From Roseiarcus sp963835955 (GTDB lineage: Bacteria > Pseudomonadota > Alphaproteobacteria > Rhizobiales > Beijerinckiaceae): a stretch of DNA of 64,000 nt. The notes under the pieces are model-generated. The model was given only the letters and a program-made list of their open reading frames with translations. It was not told the origin of the DNA and did not search any database. This document shows, piece by piece, positions 18,808 through 26,885 of the stretch (the first letter of the stretch is position 1; every line of letters starts with the position of its first letter). The position numbers were made by a program, and so were the translations under genes. The stretch lies in contig CAWIHZ010000005.1 of assembly GCA_963835955.1 (NCBI GenBank), positions 434,001 through 498,000 of the forward strand, read 5' to 3'.

Positions 18808-19893
18808 ATGAGCGAAGCCTCTGAGAGCGGGCGGCGTGCGCCGCAGGAATTCGAGAAGGTGCTGAGCGCAGCGACTACGACGGTCGCCTCGTTCGAGGAG
18901 GAACGGCTCACTTTCCTGCAGCGCCTGCAAAGGTTTCTGCACGTCTACCCGACGACCGTCCCCTTCGTCGTGCTGCTCCTCGGTCTGTTGCTCGGGGTCG
19001 CCGTCAATCCTTCGCGCTTCACGGCCGCCAGCAACATCTCGACCGTGCTGACCCAGGTGATGGTCACCGGCATTCTCGGCATCGGGCAGACGCTGGTGAT
19101 CCTGACCGCGGGCATCGATCTTTCGATCGGGGTCATCATGGTCATATCTTCGGTGGTGATGGGGCGGCTCGCGGTAGTCGACGGCCTGCCGACGATCCTC
19201 GCTTTTCCGCTTGGTCTGCTCTGCGGCTCGGTCTTCGGATACTTGAACGGAATCCTGGTCACGCGGCTGCGAATGCCGCCGTTCATCGTGACGTTGGGTA
19301 CGCTGAGCGTCATCGGCGCGCTCAACACCTTCTATTCGCAGAGCGAAACCATCGGGATGCAGGATATCCAGGCGAAGGCGCCGTTTCTGAGCATCATGGG
19401 CAATCCGATCGCGATCGGCAGCGCCAACATCATGTGGGGCACCTTCCTGATGCTGTTCGTCGCCGCCGTCATCTGGTACGTGCTCAACCGCACCGCCTAC
19501 GGCCGCCACGTCTATGCGACCGGCGACGATCCGGAATCCGCGCGCCTCGCCGGCATCGACACCGACCGCGTTCTGCTGAGCGTCTATGTCCTCGCCGGTC
19601 TCATCGCTGCGGTCGCCGGCTGGGCGCTGATCGGCCGCGTTGGCGCGATCAGCCCGACGGCGGGCGAGAACATGAACCTCAACAGCATCACCGCGGTGGT
19701 GATCGGCGGCACCAGCCTCTTCGGCGGGCGCGGCTCGATCGTCGGCACGCTGGTGGGCGCGCTGATCGTCGGCGTATTCCGCTCCGCCGTGTCGCTCGCC
19801 GGCCTCGACGTGCTGTGGCAGGAATTCGCGATCGGCGTCCTGATCATCGTCGCGGTGGCGCTCGATCAATGGATCCGGAGGGTCTCCAAGTGA
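18808..19893 (+). CDS. frcC: Sugar ABC transporter permease (FrcC-like)
   Basis: This 361-residue inner-membrane protein has an N-terminal cytoplasmic stretch of about 45 residues and then about ten membrane segments. Family features include LVILTAGIDLSIGVIMVISSVV and GRVGAISPTAGENMNLNSI with VIGGTSLFGGRGSI, typical of RbsC/FrcC permeases. Its stop overlaps the ATPase start at 19890. Confidence 0.88.
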   Translation: MSEASESGRRAPQEFEKVLSAATTTVASFEEERLTFLQRLQRFLHVYPTTVPFVVLLLGLLLGVAVNPSRFTAASNISTVLTQVMVTGILGIGQTLVILTAGIDLSIGVIMVISSVVMGRLAVVDGLPTILAFPLGLLCGSVFGYLNGILVTRLRMPPFIVTLGTLSVIGALNTFYSQSETIGMQDIQAKAPFLSIMGNPIAIGSANIMWGTFLMLFVAAVIWYVLNRTAYGRHVYATGDDPESARLAGIDTDRVLLSVYVLAGLIAAVAGWALIGRVGAISPTAGENMNLNSITAVVIGGTSLFGGRGSIVGTLVGALIVGVFRSAVSLAGLDVLWQEFAIGVLIIVAVALDQWIRRVSK

Positions 19894-20672
19894 GCGTCGA
19901 ACCCATCGTCAAGGCGCGCCAGCTCGTCAAGCGCTATGGCCGCGTCACCGCGCTCGACCACGCCGATTTCGACCTCTATCCGGGCGAGATTCTGGCGGTC
20001 ATCGGCGACAACGGCGCCGGCAAGTCGACAATGGTCAAGGCGCTTTGCGGCGCCGTCATTCCCGACACCGGCGAAGTTCGGCTGGCAGGCGAGGTGGTGA
20101 ATTTCCGCTCGCCGATCGACGCGCGCGCGGCGGGCATCGAGATGGTTTATCAGAACCTCGCGCTGTCGCCGGCGCTGTCGATCGCCGACAACATGTTCCT
20201 CGGGCGGGAAATCCGCGCTCAGGGACCATTCGGACAATGGTTCCGGGCCCTCGATCGGGGCGCAATGTCGAAATTCGCCCGCGAAAAGCTCAATGAGCTC
20301 GGGCTGATGACGATCCAGAACATCAACCAGCCGGTCGAGACGCTGTCGGGCGGCCAGCGCCAGGGCGTGGCGGTGGCGCGCGCCGCCGCTTTCGCGCGCA
20401 AGGTCATCATCATGGACGAGCCGACCGCGGCGCTCGGCGTCAAGGAATCTCGCCGCGTGCTTGAACTGATCCTCGACGTGAAGAAGCGCGGCCTTCCCAT
20501 CATTCTGATTTCGCACAACATGCCGCACGTCTTCGAGGTCGCGGACCGCATCCACATCCACCGGCTGGGCCGACGCCTGACCGTGGTCGATCCAAAACAG
20601 GTTACAATGTCGGACGCGGTGGCGATGATGACCGGCGCCATGGCGCCGCCAGAGGAAGCTCAGGCGGCCTGA
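19890..20672 (+). CDS. frcA: Sugar ABC transporter ATP-binding protein (FrcA-like)
   Basis: The 260-residue single-domain ATPase has Walker A GDNGAGKST, Q-loop MVYQNLAL, signature LSGGQRQGVAVARA, Walker B VIIMDEPTAAL and the switch His in LISHNMPHV. One ATPase domain is usual for FrcA, in contrast to the two-domain RbsA. It starts with GTG overlapping the permease stop (GTGA), so it is translationally coupled. Confidence 0.88.
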   Translation: MSVEPIVKARQLVKRYGRVTALDHADFDLYPGEILAVIGDNGAGKSTMVKALCGAVIPDTGEVRLAGEVVNFRSPIDARAAGIEMVYQNLALSPALSIADNMFLGREIRAQGPFGQWFRALDRGAMSKFAREKLNELGLMTIQNINQPVETLSGGQRQGVAVARAAAFARKVIIMDEPTAALGVKESRRVLELILDVKKRGLPIILISHNMPHVFEVADRIHIHRLGRRLTVVDPKQVTMSDAVAMMTGAMAPPEEAQAA

Positions 20673-20797
20673 CGCGACCGATTGCGTTCGCGCTTAGAAA
20701 CGCCCCTCCCGTGGGCGGCGGCGCGCTTGACCCCGACGACGAGACGACCGCCGTCGTGATCGCTCCTTGCAGCACGTTAGGCTTTGGAGTTGTGTGC

Positions 20798-21832
20798 ATG
20801 CGCTATCGACCGCTTGGCCGAACCGGTCAATTCGTTTCCGAGATTTGCCTCGGCGCCATGACCTTCGGCGGGGGAGCCGGTTTCTGGCGCGCGATCGGCT
20901 CACTTGATCAATCGGCCTCCACGGCGCTCGTCTCGCGCGCGATCGAAGCGGGCGTCAACTTCATCGACACCGCGAACGTCTACTCCGAAGGCCAGTCGGA
21001 AGTGCAACTCGGGCAGGCGCTGCGCGACCTCGGCGTTAAGCGCGAGGATGTGGTCATCGCGACCAAGGTGCTCGGACGGATGGGACCGGGGCCGAACGCC
21101 GTCGGCCTCTCCAGAGGCCACATCATGGATCAGGTCGCGGCCAGCCTGAAGCGTCTCGGTCTCGACCATGTGGATCTCTATCAGATCCATGGCTTCGATC
21201 CCGTGACGCCGCTTGAGGAAACATTGCGGGCGCTCGACGGCTGCGTGACTCGCGGCATGGTGCGAACGATCGGCTGCTCGAACCTCGCCGCGTGGCAGAT
21301 CATGAAAGCGCTGGCCATCTCCGACCGGCGCGGACTCGCGCGGTTTGAGACCGTGCAGGCCTATTACTCGATCGCGGGCCGCGAGCTCGAACGCGAAATT
21401 CTGCCTTTGGTCGAGGACCAGGGCCTCGGGGTCATGGTGTGGAGCCCGCTCGCCGGCGGCTTCTTGTCGGGCAAGTTCACCCGCAGTCAGCGCGGCGACA
21501 ACGAGTCGCGGCGCACGGTCTTCGACTTTCCGCCCGTAGACAAGGACAAAGCTTACGACATCATCGACGCGATGACGCCGATCGCCAAGGCGCACGACGT
21601 GTCGGTGGCGCGCGTCGCGCTCGCGTGGCTTTTGCAACGCAAGGGGGTGATGAGCGTGATTATTGGGGCGAAGACGACGGCGCAGCTCGATGACAATCTG
21701 GCCGCCGCCGACTTGACGCTCAGCGCGGAGGAGGTCGCAACGCTTGACGAGGTCAGCGCTCCGCGGCCCGAATATCCTGGCTGGATGCTGGCGCGGCAAG
21801 CCGAGGGTCGCGTTCCGGGGGCTAAAGGCTAG
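20798..21832 (+). CDS. Aldo/keto reductase
   Basis: This 344-residue NADPH-dependent oxidoreductase starts MRYRPLGRTGQFVSEICLGAMTFG. It shows the catalytic Asp/Tyr region GVNFIDTANVYSEGQSE, the Lys strand VVIATKVLGRMG, the His of LYQIHGFDP, and the coenzyme-binding segment SVIIGAKTTAQLDDNL. The ATG at 20798 fits the family start. It follows the sugar importer in the same direction and precedes a Gfo/Idh/MocA oxidoreductase, consistent with sugar or sugar-alcohol conversion; substrate unknown. Confidence 0.9.
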   Translation: MRYRPLGRTGQFVSEICLGAMTFGGGAGFWRAIGSLDQSASTALVSRAIEAGVNFIDTANVYSEGQSEVQLGQALRDLGVKREDVVIATKVLGRMGPGPNAVGLSRGHIMDQVAASLKRLGLDHVDLYQIHGFDPVTPLEETLRALDGCVTRGMVRTIGCSNLAAWQIMKALAISDRRGLARFETVQAYYSIAGRELEREILPLVEDQGLGVMVWSPLAGGFLSGKFTRSQRGDNESRRTVFDFPPVDKDKAYDIIDAMTPIAKAHDVSVARVALAWLLQRKGVMSVIIGAKTTAQLDDNLAAADLTLSAEEVATLDEVSAPRPEYPGWMLARQAEGRVPGAKG

Positions 21833-21885
21833 ACCTTTCGTCCTCGCGCGAACGGGAGAGGCGCCTTCTTTTGGGAGGTCACGCA

Positions 21886-22887
21886 GTGCGCAAAGTGAAG
21901 TGGGGAGTTTTGGGCGTCGCTAATATCGCCGTTGAAAAGGTGATCCCTGCAATGCAGTGCGGCGAGGTCTCTGAAGTCGCCGCGATCGCCTCGCGCGACC
22001 TCGCCAAGGCGCGCGCCGCCGCCGACAAGCTCGGCATTGCGGGCGCGCACGGCTCTTACGAAGAGCTGCTTGCCGATCCTGAAATCGAGGCGATCTACAA
22101 TCCGCTGCCCAACGAGCTGCATGTCCCCTGGTCGGTCCGCGCTATGGATTCAGGCAAGCATGTGCTGTGCGAGAAGCCGATCGCGCTCGACGCCGAGGAG
22201 GCTCGCGCGCTGATGGAGGCGCGGGCCCGTTCGGGCAGGATCGTCGCGGAAGCGTTCATGGTGCGGTTCCATCCACAATGGCGGCGCGCGCGGGAACTGG
22301 TCGCGGCGGGGTCGCTCGGCGCGGTCAGAGCGATCCAGACCTTTTTCTCCTATCGCCTGCTCGATCCCGAAAACGTGCGCAACCGTCCGCCCGGCGGAGG
22401 CGGCCTCTACGACATCGGCTGCTACGCCATCGTGACAGCGCGGTATATTTTCGGCGCCGAGCCGACGCGGGTCGTGGCGACGCTGGATCGCGATCCAAAT
22501 TTTCAGACCGACCGCCTTGTGAGCGCGATTGTCGAATTTCCCGGAGGGCGGCATTTGACCTTCAGCGCCGGGACGCAATTGTCGGGGCATCAGCGGGTGA
22601 CGATCGTCGGCGAACAAGGGCGGATCGAGATCGCCATTCCCTTCAACGCGCCGGCCGATCGGCCGACGACGATCATTGTCGATAACGGCGCCGATCTTGC
22701 TGGCCGCGGCATGCGCGTCGAGGAATTCGCTGTCTGCGATCAGTACACGCTGCAGGGCGACGCATTTTCGCGCGCCGTGCTCGGGCAGGCTCCATTCGAG
22801 TTTCCGCTCGAGGACGCGATCGCGAACACGCGGGTCATCGACGCCCTGTTTCGTTCGGCGAAAGGCGGGTCGTGGGAAAAGCCGTAG
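21886..22887 (+). CDS. Gfo/Idh/MocA-family oxidoreductase
   Basis: The 333-residue protein has an N-terminal nucleotide-binding fold (VKWGVLGVANIA), the conserved HVLCEKPIALDAEEA motif with the catalytic Lys, and a C-terminal alpha/beta sheet domain with GGGGLYDIGCYAIVTAR. These enzymes oxidise or reduce sugars or inositols using NAD(P). The GTG at 21886 follows GGGAGGT and gives MRKVKWGVLG; the TTG 15 bp earlier is unlikely. It sits in the sugar gene cluster. Confidence 0.9.
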   Translation: MRKVKWGVLGVANIAVEKVIPAMQCGEVSEVAAIASRDLAKARAAADKLGIAGAHGSYEELLADPEIEAIYNPLPNELHVPWSVRAMDSGKHVLCEKPIALDAEEARALMEARARSGRIVAEAFMVRFHPQWRRARELVAAGSLGAVRAIQTFFSYRLLDPENVRNRPPGGGGLYDIGCYAIVTARYIFGAEPTRVVATLDRDPNFQTDRLVSAIVEFPGGRHLTFSAGTQLSGHQRVTIVGEQGRIEIAIPFNAPADRPTTIIVDNGADLAGRGMRVEEFAVCDQYTLQGDAFSRAVLGQAPFEFPLEDAIANTRVIDALFRSAKGGSWEKP

Positions 22888-22922
22888 AAGGGAGCGGCCG
22901 GCGCTCGATCGACGCCACGAGC

Positions 22923-23615
22923 ATGGAACGCGGCGCGCGAGACGTCCTCCTCGTCGATCTCGACGGAACGCTGACGGACCCGGCCGAGGGGATCGTCGGC
23001 TGCTTTCGCTTTGCGCTCGAAGCGCTCGGGCATGACCCGCCGCCCGGGGTCGATCTGACCTGGATCATTGGACCGCCGCTGCGGCAATCCTTCGCGCAAA
23101 CCCTTGGCGGGACGGGCGATACGGAGGAGGCGCTCGCCATCTATCGACGGCGGTATTCGAGCGAAGGCCTGTTCGAGGCTGTCGTCTTCGGCGGGGTTCG
23201 GGAGGCGCTGGCGCGGTTGGGCGCGAACGCGACGAGGCTTTTCTTGTGCACGGCCAAGCCGCTCATTTACGCGAAGCGCATTTTGCGCCACTTCGATCTC
23301 GATCGCCATTTCGAAGGGGCGTTCGGCGCCGAACTCGACGGCCGCAACGATGACAAGGGCGACCTGATCGCGCATATCCTCGAGAGCCGCGCCCTCGACG
23401 CTCGCCACTGCTGCATGTGGGGCGATCGCAGTCAAGACGTCATCGCCGCTAGGCGCCACGCGATCCCGACCATCGGCGCGCTTTGGGGATACGGCGGCGA
23501 GAACGAGCTGCGGGACGCCGGCGCTGCGGTGTTGTGTGCGTCGCCGAGGGAGGTTCCTGGGGCCCTGGCGGCGCTTCCTCCCGGCTTGCGCCCGAGGCAA
23601 GACGCCGCCCCATGA
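22923..23615 (+). CDS. HAD-family phosphatase, phosphoglycolate-phosphatase type
   Basis: The protein shows all HAD motifs: LLVDLDGTLTDPAEG (nucleophile and acid Asp), LFLCTAKPL (motif II Thr), a Lys region, and CMWGDRSQDVIAA (motif IV). The cap after motif I is the small helical type of phosphoglycolate phosphatases. I chose the ATG at 22923; a GTG at 22872 with an SD-like AAGGCGGG would add 17 residues and overlap the previous gene. Its stop overlaps the next gene's ATG, so the two are linked. Substrate unknown. Confidence 0.87.
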   Translation: MERGARDVLLVDLDGTLTDPAEGIVGCFRFALEALGHDPPPGVDLTWIIGPPLRQSFAQTLGGTGDTEEALAIYRRRYSSEGLFEAVVFGGVREALARLGANATRLFLCTAKPLIYAKRILRHFDLDRHFEGAFGAELDGRNDDKGDLIAHILESRALDARHCCMWGDRSQDVIAARRHAIPTIGALWGYGGENELRDAGAAVLCASPREVPGALAALPPGLRPRQDAAP

Positions 23616-25747
23616 GTGAACCCCGATCAAAGCCCTTCGCCAGGACGCTGCTGGATGCGCCGGAGCCTCCGCGCGCCGAGAAGCGCCCGTTCGAGCTCCG
23701 CGCCCACGGCCTTGCCTGGACCGACGACTTTGCCTGGATCCGGGCAGCGAACTGGCGCGAGGTCTTGCGTGATCCGAGCCGGCTGCCGAAGGAGATCCGC
23801 GCGCTGCTGGATGCGGAAAACGCTTATGCCGACGCGCTGCTCGCGCCGACGCTCACGCTCAAGAAGGAGCTTGCGGGCGAGATGCGCGCGCGGCTCAAGG
23901 AAGATGACAGCGAGCCGCCGCAGGTCGACGGGCCCTGGGCCTATTATTGGCGGTTTCGCCGCGGCGGGCAGCATCGCATCTATTGCCGAAGGCCACGCGA
24001 GGGCGGCGAGGAGACCGTGCTTGTCGACGGTGACGCGAGCGCCCGTGGGCGGGCGTTCTTCCAGCTCGCCGCCGCGCGCCATTCGCCCGACCACGCCAGA
24101 TTCGCATGGAGTTCCGACGACCTCGGCTCGGAGATGCACGTCGTCGCCGTCAGGGACGTGGCGCGTGGGCAGGACCTCCCCGACCGCGTGGGCGGCGCGA
24201 CCGGCGACGTCGTCTGGACCCGCGATTCGCAGGCGTTTCTCTATGTCGAGCAGGACGAGAATCATCGGCCGTGCCGGGTGAGGCTGCATCGACTTGGAAC
24301 CGGGCAAAGCGACGACGCCGAGATATTCAGCGAGAACGACCCCGCCTGGTTCATCGCGATCGAGCCGACCCGGCTCGGTCGAACGGCCGTGATCTCCGTG
24401 CATGGCCATGACGCCTCGGAGGCGCATATCGTCGATCTCGACGCTCCGACCGCGCCCCCGCGTCTGATCGCGCCCCGGAGGCCGGGCTTCCGCTACCAGG
24501 TCATGGACCACGGCGATTGCTATTACATCCGCACCAATCGGCAAGCGCGCGACTTCAAGGTCGTCGTCGCGCCCAGCGAGGCGCCGCAGGAGGAGAACTG
24601 GCGCGACTTGATCGCCCATCGCGACGGCTGCTTCATCGCCGAGGCGACTTTGTTCAAGGACTGGCTCGTCGTTGTGATGCGCGAGAACAGCCGTTCGCGC
24701 CTTGTCGTCCACGATCTGAGAACCGGCGAGGCGCATGAGATCCGGTTCGAGGAGGAGACCTACGCGCTCAGACTGGAGCCGGTCTACGAGTTCGACGCGA
24801 CGACGATCCGCTTCAGCGTTTCCTCGATGGCTCGCCCCCAGGAGACCTACGACTACGCGGTCGCGGACCGCAGGCGGACGCTGATCAAGACCCAGACGGT
24901 TCCAGGCGGTTTCGACCCCGCAGCCTATGTCGCCCGGCTTGTCTTCGCGCCCGCCGGCGACGGCGAGAGCGTCCCGGTGTCGGTGCTCCATCGGCGCGGT
25001 CTCGCGCTCGACGGTTCGGCGCCGCTGCTGCTCTACGGTTACGGCGCCTACGGATACCCGGTCGAGGCGGCGTTTTCGACCAATCGGCTTTCGCTCGTCG
25101 ATCGCGGCTTCGTCTTCGCCATCGCCCATGTGCGCGGCGGAACCGACAAGGGCTGGGGCTGGTACGAGGATGGAAAGCTCGCCAGGAAGACGAACACGTT
25201 CGGCGATTTCCTCGCCGCCGCGCGGCATCTGATCGCCCTCGGCTATACCGGCAAGGGGCGGATCGTCGCCCAGGGCGGCAGCGCCGGCGGCATGCTGATG
25301 GGCGCGGCCGCCAACCTCGCGCCGGACCTGTTCGCCGGAATCATCGCCGACGTTCCGTTCGTCGACGTGCTGGCGACGATGCTCGACGCCGAGTTGCCGC
25401 TGACGCCGCCGGAGTGGCTGGAATGGGGCGATCCGATCCATGACCGGGGCGCGTTCGAGACCATCCGCGCCTACAGCCCCTATGACAACGTGCGGCCGCA
25501 GTTTTATCCGCCGATCCTGGCGCTGGCGGGCTTGACCGACCCGCGCGTGACCTACTGGGAGCCCGCCAAATGGGTCGCCCGCCTGCGCGCGACCATGACA
25601 GGGGGCGGGCCGATCCTGCTGCGCACCGCGATGGAGGCCGGCCACGCCGGCCAGCCTGGGCGGTTCGACCGGCTCGACGACGTCGCCCGCAACACCGCGT
25701 TCGCGATCGCCTGCGTCAGCGGCGGATTGGACTGGGCGGCGACGTGA
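23612..25747 (+). CDS. S9A-family oligopeptidase (protease II/prolyl oligopeptidase-like)
   Basis: This 711-residue cytosolic serine peptidase has an N-terminal seven-bladed propeller region that filters peptides and a C-terminal alpha/beta hydrolase domain. Catalytic residues are visible: Ser in QGGSAGGMLMGA, Asp in LAGLTDPRVTYWEP, His in MEAGHAGQPGRF; the YGYGAYGYPVEAAFS strand precedes them. It starts inside the stop of the HAD gene. Whether it prefers Lys/Arg (PtrB-like) or Pro sites cannot be told. Confidence 0.93.
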   Translation: MSEPRSKPFARTLLDAPEPPRAEKRPFELRAHGLAWTDDFAWIRAANWREVLRDPSRLPKEIRALLDAENAYADALLAPTLTLKKELAGEMRARLKEDDSEPPQVDGPWAYYWRFRRGGQHRIYCRRPREGGEETVLVDGDASARGRAFFQLAAARHSPDHARFAWSSDDLGSEMHVVAVRDVARGQDLPDRVGGATGDVVWTRDSQAFLYVEQDENHRPCRVRLHRLGTGQSDDAEIFSENDPAWFIAIEPTRLGRTAVISVHGHDASEAHIVDLDAPTAPPRLIAPRRPGFRYQVMDHGDCYYIRTNRQARDFKVVVAPSEAPQEENWRDLIAHRDGCFIAEATLFKDWLVVVMRENSRSRLVVHDLRTGEAHEIRFEEETYALRLEPVYEFDATTIRFSVSSMARPQETYDYAVADRRRTLIKTQTVPGGFDPAAYVARLVFAPAGDGESVPVSVLHRRGLALDGSAPLLLYGYGAYGYPVEAAFSTNRLSLVDRGFVFAIAHVRGGTDKGWGWYEDGKLARKTNTFGDFLAAARHLIALGYTGKGRIVAQGGSAGGMLMGAAANLAPDLFAGIIADVPFVDVLATMLDAELPLTPPEWLEWGDPIHDRGAFETIRAYSPYDNVRPQFYPPILALAGLTDPRVTYWEPAKWVARLRATMTGGGPILLRTAMEAGHAGQPGRFDRLDDVARNTAFAIACVSGGLDWAAT

Positions 25748-25752
25748 AAGGC

Positions 25753-25768
25753 TGTTTCACGGGAAACA
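25753..25768. promoter_or_regulatory. parS-like palindrome (15 of 16 matches)
   Basis: TGTTTCACGGGAAACA differs at one position from the bacterial ParB centromere TGTTTCACGTGAAACA. It lies 6 bp after the oligopeptidase stop codon. It may be a degenerate parS, or simply a short hairpin at the end of the gene; no T-tract follows. parA or parB genes are not in the window. Confidence 0.4.
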
Positions 25769-25825
25769 GAAAACACAACCAACGTGTGCAGTATTTATTA
25801 CTCAGTATTTTTGTATAAATGGATC

Positions 25826-25985
25826 GAAATCCAAATTGTGTGGAAGCCAAGCCAAATTACCGGAAACGGGATCCAAATCCGGGGAAGCGGGATCCAAATC
25901 CGGGGAAGCGGAATCAAAGGATTTTCCTTCCCAGAATCCAGGCTTTTCAAGGAGTTGCCGCCGAATCCAAGGAAAAATTTTTCGT
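25826..25985. repeat. 21-bp tandem ATCCAA repeat element, copy 2
   Basis: Units with a 21-bp period (ATCCAAATCCGGGGAAGCGGG type) start at about 25850, 25871 and 25892, with a degenerate fourth (AATCAAAGG). They are followed by a block GGCTTTTCAAGGA ... CCGAATCCAAGG and an A/T-run. The same order of 21-bp units, CTTTTCAAGG and GAATCCAA occurs at 62.67-62.81 kb, so this is a dispersed element. Read on the minus strand the units give WIPLPRI heptads. Confidence 0.75.
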
Positions 25986-26093
25986 CGCCGGCCTTAAGAG
26001 CTGTTGATTTATGTTAAATTCGCCCGCGCCGGGGCCGAACGGGCGGCGTCCGCGGCGGTCGGGGCGCTTGGGATCATCGAGCGCGTCATTCAT
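25947..26093 (-). CDS. Possible small hypothetical protein (48 aa)
   Basis: An ATG at 26093 opens a 48-codon frame (MNDALDDPKRPDRRGRRPFG...) with a TATGAT hexamer about 10 bp upstream that could be a -10 element. It has no recognisable domain, is Pro/Arg-rich at the start, and runs into the 21-bp repeat element. It may well be non-coding; I list it because no other gene occupies this stretch. Confidence 0.2.
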   Translation of the reverse strand: MNDALDDPKRPDRRGRRPFGPGAGEFNINQQLLRPATKNFSLDSAATP

Positions 26094-26195
26094 CGTGCGG
26101 GCATCATAGCACGGATTCTGATTATCAGGAAGTAGTTGTTTGCGGGGATCGCGGTATCGGGGTGCGACCCTTCCTTGGTAGCCCCGGCGGAGCCG

Positions 26196-26241
26196 AAGCG
26201 AGATTGTTCCGGGCGCACTTGCGTTCGGAACAATCTCGCTT
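26196..26241. repeat. 16-bp perfect inverted repeat at the array edge
   Basis: AAGCGAGATTGTTCCG (26196-26211) is repeated in inverse as CGGAACAATCTCGCTT (26226-26241) around a 14-bp loop, ending 2 bp before the first CRISPR repeat. It could stop transcription running through the array from the cas9 side, although no T-tract follows on either strand, or it could be a border of a past rearrangement. Confidence 0.85.
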
Positions 26242-26243
26242 TC

Positions 26244-26885
26244 GTTGCGATTGGACCGCGCCGCGTTCCCTGCTAGAACATCGGGGCACTCGGTCGATCA
26301 CGCCGATGGGTTGCGATTGGACCGCGCCGCGTTCCCTGCTAGAACCGTCTGGTCAAGGCGTTCGACAGATGCAGCTGGTTGCGATTGGACCGCGCCGCGT
26401 TCCCTGCTAGAACCTGTCACGGCCGCTGTATTGAGATTCGCGCAGTTGCGATTGGACCGCGCCGCGTTCCCTGCTAGAACTCGAGCCTCCTCCATGTGCG
26501 ACAGGGTCGGTAGTTGCGATTGGACCGCGCCGCGTTCCCTGCTAGAACCCGAGCCGTCAGACAAGCGCTGCGCTGACTGGTTGCGATTGGACCGCGCCGC
26601 GTTCCCTGCTAGAACCCTGCGCCGTCATTCAGCCATGCGTCCGTACGTTGCGATTGGACCGCGCCGCGTTCCCTGCTAGAACGTACTGCCCCCACGACTG
26701 GTCGTGGCGGCTAGGTTGCGATTGGACCGCGCCGCGTTCCCTGCTAGAACCGTGCGCAGCGAATGTCGACTCGCGCTAGGCAGTTGCGATTGGACCGCGC
26801 CGCGTTCCCTGCTAGAACTGACGGTTATGCGCACGAGTCTTCGCCGAGAGTTGCGATTGGACCGCGCCGCGTTCCCTGCTAGAAC
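26244..26885 (+). CRISPR. Type II-C CRISPR array, 10 repeats and 9 spacers
   Basis: The 36-bp repeat begins GTTGCGATTGGACC and ends GTTCCCTGCTAGAAC. Repeats start at 26244, 26310, 26378, 26445, 26513, 26580, 26647, 26715, 26783 and 26850; all look identical. Spacers are 30-32 bp and unrelated to one another. Orientation is set by the tracrRNA: its anti-repeat is complementary to the repeat written on the plus strand. Positions 28-36 of the repeat (TGCTAGAAC) match the place of the extended -10 promoter in Neisseria II-C repeats, with TTGGAC 17 bp upstream. The last repeat directly adjoins truncated cas9. No cas1 or cas2 is present. Confidence 0.97.

Noticed and set aside
25747..25775. Rho-independent terminator after the oligopeptidase gene
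   Set aside because: The TGTTTC/GAAACA stem is short and no T-tract follows; the sequence fits a parS-like site better, though that is uncertain too.
25850..25915. 21-bp tandem units considered as a second CRISPR array
   Set aside because: The units are contiguous with no spacers between them and are too short; they are a tandem repeat.
26245..26679. Open frames of over 80 codons running through the CRISPR array on both strands
   Set aside because: They arise because the repeat lacks stop codons in several frames. The repeated peptide (DRAAFPARTL or SSRERGAVQSQ types) is just the translated repeat.
26683..26714. Spacer 7 contains a palindrome (CCACGACTGGTCGTGG)
   Set aside because: Inverted repeats of this size are common in GC-rich phage or plasmid DNA; nothing else marks this spacer as special.
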